Assembly: GCA_048500255.1 (NCBI GenBank)
Contig: JASNYH010000003.1
Location: 310,001 to 374,000 of the forward strand
Length of the DNA stretch: 64,000 nucleotides
Source: JAMHWF01 sp048500255
GTDB lineage: Bacteria; Pseudomonadota; Gammaproteobacteria; Burkholderiales; Burkholderiaceae_C
Direction of reading: 5' to 3'
Each line of letters begins with the position of its first letter. The stretch's first letter is position 1. Positions 27,152 to 37,347 of the stretch are shown in pieces. The notes below the pieces were generated by a model. The model was not told the DNA's origin, searched no databases, and saw nothing but the letters and a program-made list of their open reading frames with translations. A program made the position numbers and the translations under genes.

Positions 27152-27921
27152 GCCCACTGCTTCCACGGCGCCGAGCCGGATGACCACAGCTCCTCCAGCA
27201 GGCTCTTTTCGCGCAGGGTGTCCATCGGCTGCCAGAACCCGAGATGTTCGAATGCCATCAGTTCGCCGGCCGCGGCCAATCTCGTCAGCGGGGCATCCTC
27301 CCAGCTCGATCGGTCTCCCTCGATGAAGTCGAGGCACTTGGGCGACAGCACGAAGAAGCCGCCGTTGATCAGTCCTCCGTCGCCGCGCGGCTTCTCGGCG
27401 AACTTGACGACCTGTCCTCCGTTGCATTCGAGCGCGCCGTAGCGACCCGGCGGCTTGACGGCAGTGACGGTCGCCAGTTTGCCGTGCCTCGAGTGGAAGT
27501 CGATCGTTGCCCGGATGTCTATGTCGCTCAGGCCATCGCCATAGGTAAAGCAGAACGCAGGCTCGCCTTCGACGTAGCTGCGCACCCGCTTGAGCCGTCC
27601 GCCGGTGAACGTCTCGTCACCGGTGTCCACCAGCGTGACTCGCCATGGCTCTGCCTTGTGCTGGTGAACCTCCATGCGATTGGTCGTCATGTCGAAGGTG
27701 ACGTCCGACATGTGGAGGAAGTAGTTGGCGAAGTACTCCTTGATGACGTATCCCTTGTACCCGCAGCAGATCACGAAGTCGTTCACGCCATGCGCGGAGT
27801 ACAGCTTCATGATGTGCCAGAGGATCGGACGCCCGCCGATCTCGATCATCGGCTTCGGGCGAAGATGGGTTTCCTCCGAAATCCGAGTGCCGAGCCCTCC
27901 GGCAAGGATGACTGCCTTCAT
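27148..27921 (-). CDS. rfbF: glucose-1-phosphate cytidylyltransferase
   Basis: A 257-residue nucleotidyltransferase that makes CDP-glucose from CTP and glucose-1-phosphate. The signature LAGGLGTRISEETHLRPKPM is at residues 6-25, and FTYGDGLSDIDI and GGFFVLSPKCLDFI are typical of RfbF. The start at 27921 (MKAVILAGG) is clear. It is the first gene of the CDP-hexose module and lies 43 bases after the large methyltransferase gene. All genes from here to the reductase at 23432 overlap by four bases, which argues for a single pathway unit. Confidence 0.95.
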   Translation of the reverse strand: MKAVILAGGLGTRISEETHLRPKPMIEIGGRPILWHIMKLYSAHGVNDFVICCGYKGYVIKEYFANYFLHMSDVTFDMTTNRMEVHQHKAEPWRVTLVDTGDETFTGGRLKRVRSYVEGEPAFCFTYGDGLSDIDIRATIDFHSRHGKLATVTAVKPPGRYGALECNGGQVVKFAEKPRGDGGLINGGFFVLSPKCLDFIEGDRSSWEDAPLTRLAAAGELMAFEHLGFWQPMDTLREKSLLEELWSSGSAPWKQWA

Positions 27922-27964
27922 TGTCGGTCTCCCTGAGTCATGGCTGTCCATGGAGCGGTGGCCA

Positions 27965-29698
27965 TCACGCGGCGGCAAGGCGCGACAGCCGGCCGCGGAT
28001 GCGCGTCGCCAGACCGGCCAGACGGCGCTTGGCGCGACGGGACAGGTCCAGCGTGGGGCGATCGAACAGGTACCACCGCAAGTAGAGTGTCTGGCGTGCG
28101 CGGTCGACGCCGAACACGAGCCACTGCAGCTCGGATTCGAGCCGGATGAACTCCTCGAAGTCCGCCGAATCCAGGGTGACGCCGAACGTGGCTGCGATCT
28201 CGGTGATCAGGCGTCGCCCCGCGCGCGCGGACAGCGATGCCGCACAGGCATTGACGCCTTCCATCTTGGACAGGAAGTCATAGATGGCGCGGATCACAAC
28301 TGCGTTGAGTCGCAGTCGACGGGACCATATCCACTCGCGATCGACCAGCCTGCACGTGCCAGCGACCGGATACGCGTTCGCCCAGATGCTGTCGACGTGC
28401 TCGCCGTCCAAGAATGCCACGCCGTGCTCGACGACCGTGTCCGCCTTCAGCCGCTCCAGCCATGAACGGCAGGTGGAGAAGATGTCGGCCAGCGATTGGT
28501 CGACGCGCCTCGCGCGAAGCATCAGCACGGTCTGCAGCGAAGGCGCGTCGACCCAGGGCGACTCGGTTGGTGTCAGGCTGAGCTCACCGCGACATGCCGA
28601 GCCGTTGCCGTCGCGCAGCCGCTTGCGCACGATCAGGTGCCCGTCGCCGGAGGAAACCACGCACGTGCTCGTCCTGAATGGGTGGCGACGGCTCGTCGAG
28701 TACAGCACGGCGTGCTGGTCGAACGAAACGCCCCGCAACGTGCCGCGGCACGCAACGACGAGGAACGAGTTGGCGAAGAATTCGAGCATCCGGTTGCGCG
28801 ATAACTCGAGTGCCGTCGACGCCTCGTCCCAGGACGGCGACGACTCGCGCGTGTAGTCGCGGGAACGAAGTTGCGACACCAGTTCGCCGGCGCGCCCCGA
28901 CGCGAGGAACTCCGACGAGACGACGCAATCGGGCAGCTTGTAGTCGGGATAGGGATAGTAGAAGTCGACGATCGGGAAATGCCGTCGAAGCTGGGTTTCC
29001 AGCTCGACCTTGCCGAAGGTGCGCACCGTGGCGCTTCGACGGTGATATCCCTCGAGCCCTTCGAAAGGCACGCCCAGATGATCCTCGCTGACGCCGCAGA
29101 AGTACTTGAGTCCGAACTGGTTTTCGATCGCGATGACGACGATGCCGTCCGGGCTCAGCATGTCGGCGAAGTACCGCAGCGCTGCCTCGTACGGGTCGTC
29201 GGCGGTGATGAAGGAGGCCGAGTATTCGTAGACGCCGATGCAGAAGATGATGTCGAACTTCTGCGTGAAGCGAAGTTCCTGGAACGGCGCGCAGACCACC
29301 GACACCGACGGTAGATCGCGGCAGCGTTGCCGCGCCAGTCGCGCGCGGTTCAGGTTGCCCTCGATCGAGACGATCTGATCGAAGTTCTCGCCGAGGTGGC
29401 GCGTGATGGCGCCGCAGCCGCAGCCGACTTCGAGCACGCGCAGGCTGCGGTCGAAGCTGAAGCCCGCGAGCAATTGGGCGCGCTTGGTCGTGAGGTGGTA
29501 CTCGCTCGGCCAGTCCTTGATGTGCTGTTCGAGCTCCGCAGAGCGGGTGCCGAGGTCTTGCGCAGCGTCGAAGACGCGCTGCAGATACCGCTCGGACTCG
29601 AGCCCGTCGGAATAGCCGAACTCTCGATGATTCTCGAGTTGCCATACGCCTGCCGCGTCCGCGATCAAACGGTTCTCGACAATCGACTGGACGGTCAT
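27965..29698 (-). CDS. large class I SAM-dependent methyltransferase with unassigned C-terminal region
   Basis: A 577-residue protein. The SAM-binding motif LEVGCGCGAITRHLGE starts at residue 89, and IIFCIGVYEYSASF and AIENQFGLKYF follow, so the first 270 residues form a methyltransferase domain. The remaining 300 residues (about 280-577) match no family I can name; they contain HLIVRKRLRDG and EHGVAFLDGEHVDSIWANA, vaguely like a kinase-fold or phosphotransferase segment. Similar long methyltransferases occur in surface-glycan clusters and may methylate or cap the chain. It starts at an ATG at 29698, close behind wzx. Role is unknown. Confidence 0.75.
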   Translation of the reverse strand: MTVQSIVENRLIADAAGVWQLENHREFGYSDGLESERYLQRVFDAAQDLGTRSAELEQHIKDWPSEYHLTTKRAQLLAGFSFDRSLRVLEVGCGCGAITRHLGENFDQIVSIEGNLNRARLARQRCRDLPSVSVVCAPFQELRFTQKFDIIFCIGVYEYSASFITADDPYEAALRYFADMLSPDGIVVIAIENQFGLKYFCGVSEDHLGVPFEGLEGYHRRSATVRTFGKVELETQLRRHFPIVDFYYPYPDYKLPDCVVSSEFLASGRAGELVSQLRSRDYTRESSPSWDEASTALELSRNRMLEFFANSFLVVACRGTLRGVSFDQHAVLYSTSRRHPFRTSTCVVSSGDGHLIVRKRLRDGNGSACRGELSLTPTESPWVDAPSLQTVLMLRARRVDQSLADIFSTCRSWLERLKADTVVEHGVAFLDGEHVDSIWANAYPVAGTCRLVDREWIWSRRLRLNAVVIRAIYDFLSKMEGVNACAASLSARAGRRLITEIAATFGVTLDSADFEEFIRLESELQWLVFGVDRARQTLYLRWYLFDRPTLDLSRRAKRRLAGLATRIRGRLSRLAAA

Positions 29699-29702
29699 CG
29701 CG

Positions 29703-30998
29703 TCATTCCTGATGCACCTTGGCGTGAATGGCGCCCGAGAGGCAGCGGCTGGCGAGCCACCACAGCGCGAGCGTGCTGACAGTCACCCGCACGACCCAGG
29801 CGACCGCCGCGCCCTCGACTCCATGGCGTTGGATCAGCCATGCCATGTAGGGCACATAGGCGATCAACTCCGCGACGTGGAGCTTGGCGGTCAGATCGGG
29901 CCGGCCATACGCCTGGATGAGCGCCTGCGAAACATGTCCGAAGCTGTTGACGAAGATGCCGATCGCCAGCCACTGGGCGACGCGATGGCTCTGGCGAGCG
30001 AAGTCGGTGCCGATCCACCATGCGAGAGCCGGCTCGGCCAGCCACCATGCCGAAAGCGCAAGCGGCAGCATCACGACGAACAGCTGCCGCATCGAGCGTC
30101 CGTACAGACGCGACACGATGGTGCGGTCTTGAGGAAACTGCTGCGCGAACATCGGGAACAGCACGCTGACAAACACGCCGGGGATGAGCAACAGGTTGAT
30201 GACGACGTCGTACGGCGTCGAAAAGTAGGCGACCGCGGCCGCGGAAACGAGTACCGCCAGCGAAAGTCGCCCGAGGTAGAGCAGCAGCGGGGCAGCGACG
30301 TTGCTGAGCGTCATCCAGCCGCCGAAGGCGAGGAGCTGACGCAGCAGCACGCGGTTCGGTGCCGACGGACGGCGCAGCTCCGGATAGAGCCGCAAGCAGG
30401 CCGCGAGATAGACCAGGCAGGACAACGCTCGCATGCCGACCAGGGCGGCCACCAGTGCGGGCAGCGCGTTGGTGTGCGCCAGCACCGCCAGCGGCCCGAG
30501 ATAGTTCAGAACACCCAGCGGCCCGCGCACCGCGTTCACGACATCGAAGCGCTGCCGGGCCTCCAGAATGCCGCGCAGTCCCGTCGTGACGATCACGATG
30601 GGTATCGACGCGGCGAGCAGGAAGAACGATGGCAGGGTCTCTGCGCGCAGTTCCGGCGGAATCGCCAATTGCGAGCCGACCAGCCAGGGCGAAAGCGCCG
30701 CCACCGAGGCGCCGCCGGCAATCCCGAGAACTGCCATCAGGGTCATGGCGGTCCAGACCAGCGGCGGGATGTCTCGGCCATGACCGTGACCCAGGCGCTG
30801 CGAAATGAGCTGCGTCAGCGCGCGACCCAGCCCCAGATCGAACAAGCCGAAATACCCGACGACGACCCACGCGAGCGACAGGACGCCGAAGCGCGACGTC
30901 CCCAGGGCGTCGATCAGCGTCGGGATGGTCGCGACAGCCACGAGCAGCGGCAGTCCGGCACCGAACAGGTTCCACAGGATGCTGGTGGAAAAACGCAT
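29703..30998 (-). CDS. wzx: Wzx-like oligosaccharide flippase
   Basis: A 431-residue MATE/MOP-superfamily membrane protein with about twelve hydrophobic segments from the first residues on (LFGAGLPLLVAVATIPTLI). It has the polar GLGRALTQLISQRLG loop common in RfbX/Wzx proteins and no long soluble domain. It should flip undecaprenyl-linked repeat units to the periplasmic face for the Wzy-like protein at 22133. The gene starts 38 bases after the MarR-type regulator and ends four bases before the methyltransferase start. Confidence 0.87.
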   Translation of the reverse strand: MRFSTSILWNLFGAGLPLLVAVATIPTLIDALGTSRFGVLSLAWVVVGYFGLFDLGLGRALTQLISQRLGHGHGRDIPPLVWTAMTLMAVLGIAGGASVAALSPWLVGSQLAIPPELRAETLPSFFLLAASIPIVIVTTGLRGILEARQRFDVVNAVRGPLGVLNYLGPLAVLAHTNALPALVAALVGMRALSCLVYLAACLRLYPELRRPSAPNRVLLRQLLAFGGWMTLSNVAAPLLLYLGRLSLAVLVSAAAVAYFSTPYDVVINLLLIPGVFVSVLFPMFAQQFPQDRTIVSRLYGRSMRQLFVVMLPLALSAWWLAEPALAWWIGTDFARQSHRVAQWLAIGIFVNSFGHVSQALIQAYGRPDLTAKLHVAELIAYVPYMAWLIQRHGVEGAAVAWVVRVTVSTLALWWLASRCLSGAIHAKVHQE

Positions 30999-31036
30999 CG
31001 AAGGTGACTGACAGACCGGTACGTGGCGGCGGCGCG

Positions 31037-31396
31037 CTAGTGGTCCGTCGCATCGGACCGCCCTCGCTCGGAACCGGACTCCCCGCCGACTTCGCGCTGC
31101 AAGGCGTCGATCTCGCGCTTGAGGCGCTCGTACTCGGCCTTCTTGAAGCGCAGGAACCGGGCCGTCAACTCTGCCTTTGCCGTGATCCCTGCCGGTGTCA
31201 ACAGATAGGCATAGGCCAAGCGATTGTCGCTATTGCGAAAGTTCTGCATCTTGAGCAGGCCCTTTGCCAGCAGGGCGCGAAGGCAGTAGTTCGTCATGCC
31301 CAGACTCACGCCGAGCGCGCTGGCGAGCTGGCGTTGGTTCATGCGCGGGTTCTGCTGGAGCAGGCGCAAGACCTTCAGTTGGCTTTCTTCCTGCAA
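31037..31396 (-). CDS. MarR-type EPS-associated transcriptional regulator
   Basis: A 119-residue winged-helix protein. The helix-turn-helix lies at NQRQLASALGVSLGMTNYCLRALLAKG, followed by the wing with KMQNFRNSDNRLAYAYLLTP and a C-terminal coiled segment (FKKAEYERLKREIDALQREV). This combination is the MarR-like EPS-associated family found in polysaccharide clusters. The start is unclear: the best in-frame choice is TTG at 31396, which has no Shine-Dalgarno sequence just before it. A strong AGGAGG lies 48 bases upstream (31444-31449). The gene sits between the rhamnose genes and the rest of the island and may control it. Confidence 0.82.
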   Translation of the reverse strand: MQEESQLKVLRLLQQNPRMNQRQLASALGVSLGMTNYCLRALLAKGLLKMQNFRNSDNRLAYAYLLTPAGITAKAELTARFLRFKKAEYERLKREIDALQREVGGESGSERGRSDATDH

Positions 31397-31468
31397 GATT
31401 GCGCTGGACGGGCAGTTCGATCGGAGAGCCGCAACAGCCAGCGCCTCCTAGGCCACAGCCGTAGCCGT

Positions 31469-31491
31469 GTTCAACGACTGAACGTACTCTA
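31469..31491 (-). promoter_or_regulatory. candidate promoter -10 and operator upstream of the EPS regulator
   Basis: On the minus strand a TAGAGT box (31486-31491) is followed at the expected transcription start by an inverted repeat, GTTCA-GTCGT-TGAAC (31469-31483). A repeat at the start site is where an autoregulating MarR-type protein would bind. No good -35 was found. Confidence 0.4.
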
Positions 31492-31528
31492 GCACAGGGC
31501 TCGCGCCGCAATCCGCCGCACGAGGGAA

Positions 31529-32083
31529 TCACGGTTGCGCCAGCGCTTCGGCCAGGGTCGCGGCGCTGGCGTCCTTCGCCGACACGGTCGGCTGACCAAT
31601 GCCTGCCAGGGGCCAGTGGATGGCCAACTGCGGATCGTCCCAGCGGATGGTCCGCTCGGCGGCCGGCTCGTAATAGCGCGTGGTCTTGTAGAGGAAGTCT
31701 GCCGAGTCGCTCAGCACCAGAAACCCGTGCGCCAAGCCCGGGGGTAGCCACAGCTGCCGGTGGTTCCGCTCATCGATGTGCACGCCGATCCAGCGACCGA
31801 ACGTGGCGCTGGCGCGCCGAATGTCGACGGCGACGTCGAAGACGGCACCCCGCACGACGCGCACGAGCTTGCCCTGTTCGTGCGGAGCAAGCTGGAAGTG
31901 CAGCCCACGCAGCACTCCTCGCGCGGAATGCGAGTGGTTGTCCTGGACGAAGGCTACCGCGTGTCCGACCGCCTCATCGAAGATGCGCTGGTTGAAGCTT
32001 TCCATGAAGAAGCCACGCTCGTCGCCGAACACCGTCGGCTCGAGCAGCAGCGCGCCGTCGAGCGCGGTTTGCGTCACCTTCAT
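31529..32083 (-). CDS. rfbC: dTDP-4-dehydrorhamnose 3,5-epimerase
   Basis: A 184-residue cupin. VQDNHSHSARGVLRGLHFQ carries the conserved His, and the QGKLVRVVRGAVFDVAVDIR and LPPGLAHGFLVLSD blocks are standard for RmlC. It epimerises C-3 and C-5 of dTDP-4-keto-6-deoxyglucose in dTDP-L-rhamnose synthesis. It lies two bases after rfbA and is the last gene of the rfbBDAC block. Distinguished from the paralogue at 25506 by its rfbA/B/D neighbours and more canonical sequence. Confidence 0.95.
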   Translation of the reverse strand: MKVTQTALDGALLLEPTVFGDERGFFMESFNQRIFDEAVGHAVAFVQDNHSHSARGVLRGLHFQLAPHEQGKLVRVVRGAVFDVAVDIRRASATFGRWIGVHIDERNHRQLWLPPGLAHGFLVLSDSADFLYKTTRYYEPAAERTIRWDDPQLAIHWPLAGIGQPTVSAKDASAATLAEALAQP

Positions 32084-32085
32084 CG

Positions 32086-32967
32086 TCAGAACACCAGCGA
32101 ATGGACGATGCGCATGAGGTACTGGCCGTAGCCGTTCTTCAGCATCGGCTGGGCCAGCGCTTCGAGTTGCGCCGCGTCGATCCATCCGGCGCGGAATGCG
32201 ATTTCCTCCGGACACGCAACCTTCAAGCCCTGCCGCTTTTCGAGCGTGGCGATGAACTGGCCCGCCTCGAGCAGGCTTTCGTGCGTGCCGGTATCGAGCC
32301 ATGCGTAGCCGCGACCCATGATCTGCACGCTGAGTTGCTGCATGGCAAGGTAGCGCGCGTTGACGTCCGTGATCTCGAGCTCGCCGCGCGCCGACGGCCG
32401 CAGCTCGGCAGCGATGTCGCAAACCTGCGCGTCGTAGAAGTACAGGCCGGTGACGGCGTAGTGGCTTTGCGGGGCGGCGGGCTTCTCTTCGATGCTCAGC
32501 GCCCGTCGATTCGCGTCGAAGGCCACGACACCGTAGCGCTCGGGATCATGGACGTGGTAGGCGAAGACCGAGGCGCCTTCGGTCCGCTGCGCGGCCTCCG
32601 ACAGCAGCGTCTGCAGGTCGTGGCCGTAGAAGACGTTGTCGCCCAGCACAAGCGCGCTGGGTTGTCCGGCGATGTGCTCGCGGCCCAGGATGAAGGCCTG
32701 CGCAATCCCTTCGGGCTGCGGTTGAACCGCGTAGCGGATGTCCAGGCCCCAGCGTGCGCCGTCGCCCAGCAGCGCCTCGAAACGCGGCGTGTCATGGGGC
32801 GTGCTGACGACCAGGATGTCCCGAATGCCCGCGAGCATCAGCGTGCTCAGCGGGTAATAGACCATCGGCTTGTCGTAGACAGGCAGAAGTTGCTTGCTGA
32901 CCGCGACAGTGGCCGGATGCAGGCGCGAGCCGGATCCGCCCGCCAGGATGATGCCCTTGCGCTTCAT
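32086..32967 (-). CDS. rfbA: glucose-1-phosphate thymidylyltransferase
   Basis: A 293-residue nucleotidyltransferase, first enzyme of dTDP-L-rhamnose synthesis. It shows [20 protein letters not shown] at the start, [13 protein letters not shown] and GLYFYDAQV, all RmlA signatures; the Lys of [11 protein letters not shown] is the sugar-phosphate contact. Length matches the family. The ATG at 32967 is clear ([11 protein letters not shown]), 37 bases after rfbD. RmlA enzymes are normally inhibited by dTDP-L-rhamnose. Confidence 0.96.
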   Translation of the reverse strand: MKRKGIILAGGSGSRLHPATVAVSKQLLPVYDKPMVYYPLSTLMLAGIRDILVVSTPHDTPRFEALLGDGARWGLDIRYAVQPQPEGIAQAFILGREHIAGQPSALVLGDNVFYGHDLQTLLSEAAQRTEGASVFAYHVHDPERYGVVAFDANRRALSIEEKPAAPQSHYAVTGLYFYDAQVCDIAAELRPSARGELEITDVNARYLAMQQLSVQIMGRGYAWLDTGTHESLLEAGQFIATLEKRQGLKVACPEEIAFRAGWIDAAQLEALAQPMLKNGYGQYLMRIVHSLVF

Positions 32968-33004
32968 GTCGTCCTCCGTCGAGTGCCCGGGTATCGCTGC
33001 GCTG

Positions 33005-33904
33005 TCACCGACCCATGACTTCGGCCAGCATGCGGTCAACACCGTCGCGCCAGTCGGGCATTTCCAGGGCAAAGGCGTGCCGCAGTCGTTCCGTGGCCAG
33101 GCGTGAGTTGCGGGGCCGGCGCGCCGCGGTCGGAAAAGCGTCGCTTCCGACAGCCACGATCCGGTCGTCGATCGTCCTGACGGCGGCAGACATCCGACGC
33201 GCTGTCCCGACCACTTGGCGCGCGTAGCCGTGCCAGCTCGTCTCGCCGCGCGCCGCCACATGGTACGTGCCGGCGAGCTCGGGTCGCTGCCTCACGGTGC
33301 GCACGACATGGGCGGTGACGTCGGCCAGCAGATCGGCGCCGGTCGGCGCCCCGATCTGATCGTCGACCACGGAAAGGGTGTCGCGTTCCTGCGCGAGGCG
33401 CAGCATCGTCTTCGCGAAGTTGGCGCCGCGTGCGGCGTACAGCCAGCTGGTGCGAAGAATGACGTGGCGGCAGCCGCTCGCGCGGATGCCCGCTTCGCCC
33501 TCGAGCTTGGTGCGGCCGTATGTGTTCAGCGGGCCGGTGGGCGAGTCCTCGCGCCAAGGCGTCGAGCCGCTGCCGTCGAACACGTAGTCGGTGCTGTAGT
33601 GCACCATCCACGCTCCCAGTGCCGCAGCCTCGCGCGCAAGGACGGACGGACTCGTCGCGTTGATCGCGCGCGCCAACTCCGGCTCGCTCTCGGCGCGGTC
33701 GACGGCCGTGTGGGCCGCAGCATTGACAATCAAGTCGGGCGCCACGAAGCGCACCGTCCCGCACAGCGACTCGGGACGGGAGAAATCCGCAGACAGCGGT
33801 GGCGCACTGTCGACGTCGAGCGCCACGATCTCACCCAGGGGCGCGAGCGCGCGCTGCAACTCCCAGCCGAGCTGGCCATCCTTGCCGAAGAGCAGGATCT
33901 TCAT
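33005..33904 (-). CDS. rfbD: dTDP-4-dehydrorhamnose reductase
   Basis: A 299-residue SDR that forms dTDP-L-rhamnose. Nucleotide motif [15 protein letters not shown] at the N-terminus, [28 protein letters not shown] and [11 protein letters not shown] (YxxxK) are all canonical RmlD features. The ATG at 33904 overlaps the rfbB stop (ATGA), so the two genes are coupled. Followed by rfbA and rfbC, in the order B-D-A-C common in Burkholderiales. Confidence 0.96.
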   Translation of the reverse strand: MKILLFGKDGQLGWELQRALAPLGEIVALDVDSAPPLSADFSRPESLCGTVRFVAPDLIVNAAAHTAVDRAESEPELARAINATSPSVLAREAAALGAWMVHYSTDYVFDGSGSTPWREDSPTGPLNTYGRTKLEGEAGIRASGCRHVILRTSWLYAARGANFAKTMLRLAQERDTLSVVDDQIGAPTGADLLADVTAHVVRTVRQRPELAGTYHVAARGETSWHGYARQVVGTARRMSAAVRTIDDRIVAVGSDAFPTAARRPRNSRLATERLRHAFALEMPDWRDGVDRMLAEVMGR

Positions 33905-34968
33905 GTGGCGTCGCGCCCGCCGTAGTTCATCGACACCCACTCGCGGTAGCTGCCGTCGCGGACCCGGGCTACCCATTGCGGGTGGTCCAGGTACCACTGC
34001 ACGGTCTTGCGGATTCCGGTGTCGAAGGTTTCCGCTGGCTTCCATCCGAGCTGGCGCTGCAGCTTGCTGGCGTCGACGGCGTAGCGGCGATCGTGGCCGG
34101 GCCGGTCGCCGACATGGGTGATCAGCCTGTCGTATGGGCCGGCGGGATCGGGTCGCATCTCGTCGAGCAGGGCGCATATCGCGCGGACGATGTCGATGTT
34201 GCGCTTCTCGTTGCAGCCACCGATGTTGTAGGTCTGGCCGACGCGCCCTCGTGAGAGCACATCTCGGATTGCTGCGCCGTGGTCGCGGACGTACAGCCAG
34301 TCCCGAACCTGCTGCCCATCGCCATAGACCGGCAGCGCCTTGCCGTCGAGCGCGTTGACGATCATCAGCGGGATCAGCTTTTCGGGAAAGTGATACGGGC
34401 CGTAGTTGTTCGAGCAGTGCGTCGTCAGTACAGGCAGGCCATAGGTGTGGTGCCAGGCGCGAACCAGGTGGTCGCTCGCGGCCTTGGTCGCGGCGTACGG
34501 ACTGTTGGGCCGGTAGGCGTGTTCTTCGGTGAAGGGCGGGTCCGACGGCGCCAGGGATCCGAAGACCTCGTCGGTCGAAACATGAAGAAAGCGAAATGTC
34601 TCCCGGACCGCGGAGTCCAGACCGTGCCAGTAGGCATGGGTGGATTCGAGGAGCTGCTGGGTGCCGAGCACATTCGTCCTGATGAACGTGTCAGGCTCAT
34701 GGATGCTGCGGTCGACGTGGCTCTCCGCGGCGAAGTGCACGACGGCGCGCGGCCGGTGGTCGGCGAGCAGGCGATCGACCAGCGAACGATCCTCGATCCG
34801 GCCCTTGATGAAGAGATGGCGAGGATCGCGGTCGAGAGAAGCGAGGTTCTCCAGGTTGCCCGCGTAAGTGAGCGCGTCCAGGTTGACGACCGACTCGCCG
34901 GTGGTGGCGATCCAGTCGAGGACGAAGTTCGCGCCGATGAAGCCGGCGCCGCCGGTCACCAGGATCAT
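33901..34968 (-). CDS. rfbB: dTDP-glucose 4,6-dehydratase
   Basis: A 355-residue extended SDR. Signatures: [42 protein letters not shown] and [18 protein letters not shown] (YxxxK). It makes dTDP-4-keto-6-deoxy-D-glucose from dTDP-glucose. It is the first gene of the minus-strand island and is divergent from the helicase gene, with 89 bases between starts. A TAGAAT box lies 30 bases before its ATG. Confidence 0.97.
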   Translation of the reverse strand: MILVTGGAGFIGANFVLDWIATTGESVVNLDALTYAGNLENLASLDRDPRHLFIKGRIEDRSLVDRLLADHRPRAVVHFAAESHVDRSIHEPDTFIRTNVLGTQQLLESTHAYWHGLDSAVRETFRFLHVSTDEVFGSLAPSDPPFTEEHAYRPNSPYAATKAASDHLVRAWHHTYGLPVLTTHCSNNYGPYHFPEKLIPLMIVNALDGKALPVYGDGQQVRDWLYVRDHGAAIRDVLSRGRVGQTYNIGGCNEKRNIDIVRAICALLDEMRPDPAGPYDRLITHVGDRPGHDRRYAVDASKLQRQLGWKPAETFDTGIRKTVQWYLDHPQWVARVRDGSYREWVSMNYGGRDAT

Positions 34969-34997
34969 GGAGCGCGGAGCATCGAGAATGACCCGGC

Positions 34998-35003
34998 ATT
35001 CTA
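34998..35003 (-). promoter_or_regulatory. candidate -10 box of rfbB and the polysaccharide island
   Basis: TAGAAT on the minus strand, 5 of 6 to consensus, in the short gap before rfbB. It is the probable promoter for rfbBDAC. No clear -35 is visible. Confidence 0.45.
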
Positions 35004-35044
35004 GTGGGCGCCCGCCGCCTGCACCCCACGGCGTCCGGCGCGGC

Positions 35045-35050
35045 GATAAT
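35045..35050 (+). promoter_or_regulatory. candidate -10 box giving a near-leaderless helicase mRNA
   Basis: GATAAT ends seven bases before the ATG at 35058, so transcription would start at or next to the start codon. No Shine-Dalgarno sequence is well placed. The -35 is weak. Confidence 0.35.
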
Positions 35051-35057
35051 GCGAGGC

Positions 35058-36539
<1,482 letters not shown>

Positions 36540-36576
36540 CCGCGGCGCGCCGGCATCGCCCGCGCTGAACCGCCCG

Positions 36577-37347
36577 TCAGGCAGCCAGGAGCGCAAACAC
36601 GGCCGGCACGTCCGCCGGCATCTGCGGCGCGCGTTCGCGCCACTGCGCCACGGCCTGTGCTCGCGTCCAGCCGCCGTCGAGCGTCACGCCGCAGGCGACG
36701 GCCAGGCGCGTCGTCGCGTCGAGCTCGGCCAGCAGGCTGGCCAGCAGCGCCGCGTTGCGATAGGGCGTCTCGATGATCAGCTGCGTCTGGCCTTCGCGCC
36801 GCGAGCGCGCCTGCAGCTCGCGGATGCGCGCGCCCCGGGCCGCGGCGTCGACCGGCAGGTAGCCGACGAACGCGAAACTCTGGCCGTTGAGGCCGCTGGC
36901 CGCCAGCGCCAGCATCAGCGAGTTCGGCCCCGCCAGCGGCACGACGGCGATGCCGGCGTCGTGCGCCGCCTGCACCAGTGCGGCGCCCGGGTCGGCGACG
37001 GCGGGCAGGCCGGCCTCCGAGATCAGGCCGAGGTCGCGGCCCGCCAGCGCCGGCGCGAGCAGCGGTCGCAGGTCTGGCTGCGTGACGCTCGCGGTGCCCC
37101 CCTTGGGCGGCCGCGGCAGCTCCACGATGTCGATCGCCTGCAGCGGCCGGGCCAGCGGTTCGACGGCGCCGACGCGCTTGAGAAATGCGCGTGTCGTCTT
37201 GGCGTTCTCGCACACCCAGTGCTCCAGGTGCGCCGCGGCGCGCAGCACGCCGAGCGGCAACACGTCGCGCACGTCGGGCTGCGCCTCGTCACCCGCCGTG
37301 CGACCGAAGTCGAGCGTGTTGGGCACCAGCAGGAGCCGGCCGCTCAT
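36577..37347 (-). CDS. tetrapyrrole-methylase-fold SAM methyltransferase (RsmI-related)
   Basis: A 256-residue protein of the TP-methylase superfamily. The core has LGLISEAGLPAVADPGAALV and VVPLAGPNSLMLALAASGLNGQSFAFVGYLP split across the SAM site, as in RsmI (16S rRNA 2'-O-methyltransferase). The family-defining GLPAVADPG and GPN(S) motifs are present, yet the N-terminus (LLLVPNTLDFG) is that of a separate, shorter RsmI-like group common in Burkholderiales. Substrate is therefore uncertain. Its ATG overlaps the maf stop (ATGA). Confidence 0.8.
   Translation of the reverse strand: MSGRLLLVPNTLDFGRTAGDEAQPDVRDVLPLGVLRAAAHLEHWVCENAKTTRAFLKRVGAVEPLARPLQAIDIVELPRPPKGGTASVTQPDLRPLLAPALAGRDLGLISEAGLPAVADPGAALVQAAHDAGIAVVPLAGPNSLMLALAASGLNGQSFAFVGYLPVDAAARGARIRELQARSRREGQTQLIIETPYRNAALLASLLAELDATTRLAVACGVTLDGGWTRAQAVAQWRERAPQMPADVPAVFALLAA

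Noticed and set aside
26063..27921. 3,6-dideoxyhexose (abequose/tyvelose-type) pathway
   Set aside because: rfbF/rfbG are present but no PLP-dependent 3-dehydrase or its reductase partner was found.
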